From: an uncultured Lachnospiraceae bacterium | GTDB taxonomy: Bacteria; Bacillota; Clostridia; Lachnospirales; Lachnospiraceae | Direction of reading: 5' to 3' | NCBI GenBank assembly: GCA_902795625.1 | Contig: CADBLW010000072.1 | Span: 1-9,767 of the forward strand | Length of the DNA: 9,767 nucleotides | Shown: positions 8,510 through 9,767 of the stretch, piece by piece | Position numbering within the stretch: position 1 is the stretch's first letter | How the letters are laid out: each line of letters begins with the position of its first letter | The notes under the pieces: model-generated | What the model was told of the DNA's origin: nothing | Database searches by the model: none | Seen by the model: only the letters and a program-made list of their open reading frames with translations | Made by a program: the position numbers and the translations under genes

Positions 8510-8550
8510 GAGGGGGCGGAGACGGTCGAACGGATAATATTCGGAACCGG

Positions 8551-8579
8551 TTGCCCGGAAAAAAGTGTGGAATTATAGC
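8551..8579 (+). promoter_or_regulatory. Candidate sigma-70/A promoter, weaker
   Basis: TTGCCC (8551-8556) and TATAGC (8574-8579) are separated by exactly 17 nt. Each hexamer matches four of six consensus positions. It is one of two alternatives for starting the transcript of the downstream pair. Confidence 0.3.
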
Positions 8580-8589
8580 GAGAAATCGG

Positions 8590-8595
8590 TATAAT
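8590..8595 (+). promoter_or_regulatory. Candidate promoter -10 element
   Basis: This is a perfect TATAAT with a suitable purine-rich start region just downstream (AGGAC). The -35 position holds only a poor match (around GTGGAA, 8567-8572). Transcription from here would begin near 8602 and leave a 5' leader of about 120 nt before the ATG at 8723. Confidence 0.45.
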
Positions 8596-8638
8596 AGGAC
8601 TGGTACGGCGCTTCTTAAGTATGCTGCCGAACTTTTGC

Positions 8639-8661
8639 CTGCCTGATCTGAAGGCAGTTTT
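8639..8661 (+). terminator. Weak terminator- or attenuator-like hairpin
   Basis: CTGCCT (8639-8644) pairs with AGGCAG (8652-8657) around a 7-nt loop, followed directly by TTTT. The stem is short and the U-tract is only four bases. At most it is a weak terminator of readthrough from the large gene or an attenuator within the leader of the next one. Confidence 0.3.
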
Positions 8662-8710
8662 CAGAAGTATCAGCGTTGATTTATTTTCCGACAATACAAT
8701 ATTATAATAC

Positions 8711-8715
8711 GGAGG
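8711..8715 (+). promoter_or_regulatory. Ribosome binding site for the gene starting at 8723
   Basis: GGAGG stands 7 nt before the ATG at 8723, a normal spacing, and supports that start codon. Confidence 0.8.
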
Positions 8716-8722
8716 AACCGCC

Positions 8723-9016
8723 ATGGAACCCATCCACAGCATTGATGCGGAAGACGATCCTTTCGCATACCGCTATGACACACAGATGTTGATCGACCGC
8801 CGGGACAAGGATCTCGACGAAGACGAGATCGCGGAGTATATCACTACGCACATCGAGGGCAACTCACTGATCGCGGTCGGTGACGAGGACATGATCAAGA
8901 TTCATTTTCATACGAATGAGCCTTGGAAATTGCTGGAGTACTGCAATTCGATGGGCGAGATCTACGACATTGTCGTCGAGGATATGATCCGCCAGTCGAA
9001 CGGGAAGCAGGGCTGA
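8723..9016 (+). CDS. Stand-alone FakA/YloV middle-domain-like protein
   Basis: This 97-residue acidic, soluble protein resembles the middle domain of the fatty-acid kinase FakA (YloV, dihydroxyacetone-kinase-like family). Residues 48-91 (SLIAVGDEDMIKIHFHTNEP, then LEYCNSMGEI and VVEDMIRQ) fit the family pattern of a GDSxVVVGDDDxxKVHVHTNxP stretch, a GEL/I motif and an IENMREQ-like end. Residues 15-24 (AYRYDTQMLI) correspond to the FGYCTEF-like strand at the domain start. The N-terminal DhaL-type kinase domain and the C-terminal domain of FakA are both absent, so it cannot phosphorylate fatty acids by itself. The two histidines known to bind zinc in FakA are present (His61, His63), while the cysteine partner is replaced by Asp19. 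It has its own strong ribosome binding site and lies 5 nt before the TatD-like gene, so the two form an operon. A regulatory or lipid/FakB-binding role is possible but only inferred. Confidence 0.85.
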   Translation: MEPIHSIDAEDDPFAYRYDTQMLIDRRDKDLDEDEIAEYITTHIEGNSLIAVGDEDMIKIHFHTNEPWKLLEYCNSMGEIYDIVVEDMIRQSNGKQG

Positions 9017-9021
9017 GACCT

Positions 9022-9767
9022 ATGATTTTCGACACGCACGCGCACTATGATGACGAATGGTTTGACGAGGACCGGGAAGCTTTGCTTCGCGGTCTTTCTT
9101 CGCGCGGCGTCGGGACGGTGGTCAATGTCGGCGCGTCAATGCGGGGCTCGCGGGAGTCCGTGGCGCTTGCGAAAGAGTGGCCGTTCGTGTACGCGGCAGT
9201 CGGGGTGCACCCGGATCACGCACCGGCGATGACGGAGGCGGACATCGAGGAGCTGCGCGCTCTTTCAGCTGATGAGAAGGTTGTCGCTATCGGCGAGATC
9301 GGCTTTGACTACGGCCACGAGGACGAACTCACCGATGAGGAGCGGACCGCGCAGCGCAGCGCACAGGAGTACTGGTTTCGCAGGCAGCTTGCCCTGGCGG
9401 CGGAGCTCTCGCTCCCGGTGATCATTCACTCCCGCGGCGCGGAGGCCGACACTTTGACTATAATGAAAGAATACGCGGAGGCGTTCGGGGAGAATCGTCG
9501 GTTTAAGGTCTCGGCGGAATCCTTCGGGACAACCGCCTCGACCGACCAATCTGCTGACCCCGATGCAAGCGTATCATTTTCCGAGAAACCCTTCCCCGGC
9601 GGCATCATCCATTGCTTCAGCGGCTCGCCGGAGACGGCGGCGGCTTATTGGAAAATGGGCTTTCACATCGGCGTTGGCGGTGTGATCACCTTCAAGAACG
9701 CAAGGCGGCTTCCGGATGTGGTGGCGTCGGCGCCGCTTGAACAGATCGTGCTGGAGACCGACGCGCC
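9022..9767 (+). CDS. TatD-family metal-dependent hydrolase (3'-truncated)
   Basis: The frame is open from the ATG at 9022 to the right edge of the window, giving 248 codons and two bases of another. It is a TatD-type amidohydrolase-fold enzyme; the family consists of metal-dependent DNases or phosphoesterases acting in the cytoplasm, with a TIM-barrel fold. Visible metal-site motifs, in order, are DTHAH (His6, His8), GEIGFDY (Glu92; the usual form is GEIGLDY), VIIHSR (His136), GGIIHCFSGS (His197) and LETDAP (Asp247, at the window end). All expected ligands up to this point are present, so the enzyme should be active. Between HSR and HCFSG the spacing is about 60 residues, roughly 30-40 more than usual. 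The extra part (about 155-192) is Ser/Ala/Asp-rich and looks like a flexible loop. Spacing from the preceding stop is 5 nt with only a weak ribosome binding site, so translation is probably coupled. Confidence 0.92.
   Translation, partial: MIFDTHAHYDDEWFDEDREALLRGLSSRGVGTVVNVGASMRGSRESVALAKEWPFVYAAVGVHPDHAPAMTEADIEELRALSADEKVVAIGEIGFDYGHEDELTDEERTAQRSAQEYWFRRQLALAAELSLPVIIHSRGAEADTLTIMKEYAEAFGENRRFKVSAESFGTTASTDQSADPDASVSFSEKPFPGGIIHCFSGSPETAAAYWKMGFHIGVGGVITFKNARRLPDVVASAPLEQIVLETDA

Larger units (their letters stand above)
8510..8722 (+). other. Non-coding gap between the cassette and the downstream pair
   Basis: These 213 nt carry no credible gene on either strand. The first part holds two promoter candidates and the second part a leader of more than 100 nt with small competing hairpins. 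No strong rho-independent terminator follows the large gene. The best candidate is a 6-bp stem with TTTT at 8639-8661, which lies after the promoter. Confidence 0.7.

Noticed and set aside
8703..8708. A second TATAAT just before the FakA-like gene
   Set aside because: Transcription from it would start at or beyond the GGAGG at 8711, leaving no usable ribosome binding site. It is most likely incidental in an AT-rich leader.
8449..8742. A 97-codon minus-strand open frame over the intergenic gap
   Set aside because: It covers the promoter, leader and both flanking gene ends, and its translation shows no domain. The gap is better explained as regulatory sequence.
9047..9232. Open frames of 60-95 codons in other frames within the TatD-like gene
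   Set aside because: The frame from 9022 to the window end carries all TatD metal-site motifs, so these are out-of-frame shadows.
1..9767. CRISPR arrays, tRNA or rRNA genes, insertion sequences, attachment sites
   Set aside because: No regularly spaced repeats, cloverleaf-like segments, transposase motifs or terminal inverted repeats were seen while reading the window.

Overview
The window looks like bacterial chromosomal DNA of moderately high G+C. Genes are closely packed, all on the + strand, and two have good Shine-Dalgarno sequences (AGGAGG at 1037, GGAGG at 8711). The stand-alone FakA-type domain and the general protein style suggest a gut-type Firmicute of the Clostridia (Lachnospiraceae or Oscillospiraceae-like). 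That assignment is an inference, because no taxonomic marker is present.

Region 1 (1-8509) is an unusual three-gene cassette. A 5'-truncated gene (from the left edge to 958) ends in a soluble domain that I tentatively compare with the C-terminal part of bacterial tubulin-like (Tubulin_2 / FtsZ-like) proteins. A 92-nt gap follows, holding a perfect 14-bp hairpin. Next comes an unrecognised 760-residue protein with one transmembrane hairpin (1051-3333). It overlaps by 26 nt a 1733-residue membrane protein (3308-8509). This giant reads as a chain of modules: about five N-terminal membrane segments, a DEAD/DEAH helicase fold of MrfA/YprA type that has lost every recognisable catalytic motif, a DUF1998-like segment without its cysteine cluster, a LIM-like CxxC-x19-CxxC zinc finger, a DA1-type peptidase domain whose HExxH has become RELTH, and a transglutaminase-like domain whose Cys-His-Asp triad is intact. 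The tight spacing suggests the products work together at the membrane. A possible job is scaffolding or processing of a protein substrate, with the transglutaminase-like site as the only complete active site visible. This is the candidate undescribed system.

Region 2 (8510-8722) is a 213-nt non-coding gap. It holds a perfect TATAAT -10 hexamer, a weaker second promoter candidate upstream, and a leader in which two CTGCC copies can compete for one GGCAG.

Region 3 (8723 to the right edge) is a separate housekeeping-like pair. It has a 97-residue stand-alone protein related to the middle domain of the fatty-acid kinase FakA, then, 5 nt downstream, a 3'-truncated TatD-family metal-dependent hydrolase with an unusual insertion. 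Nothing links this pair functionally to the cassette upstream.
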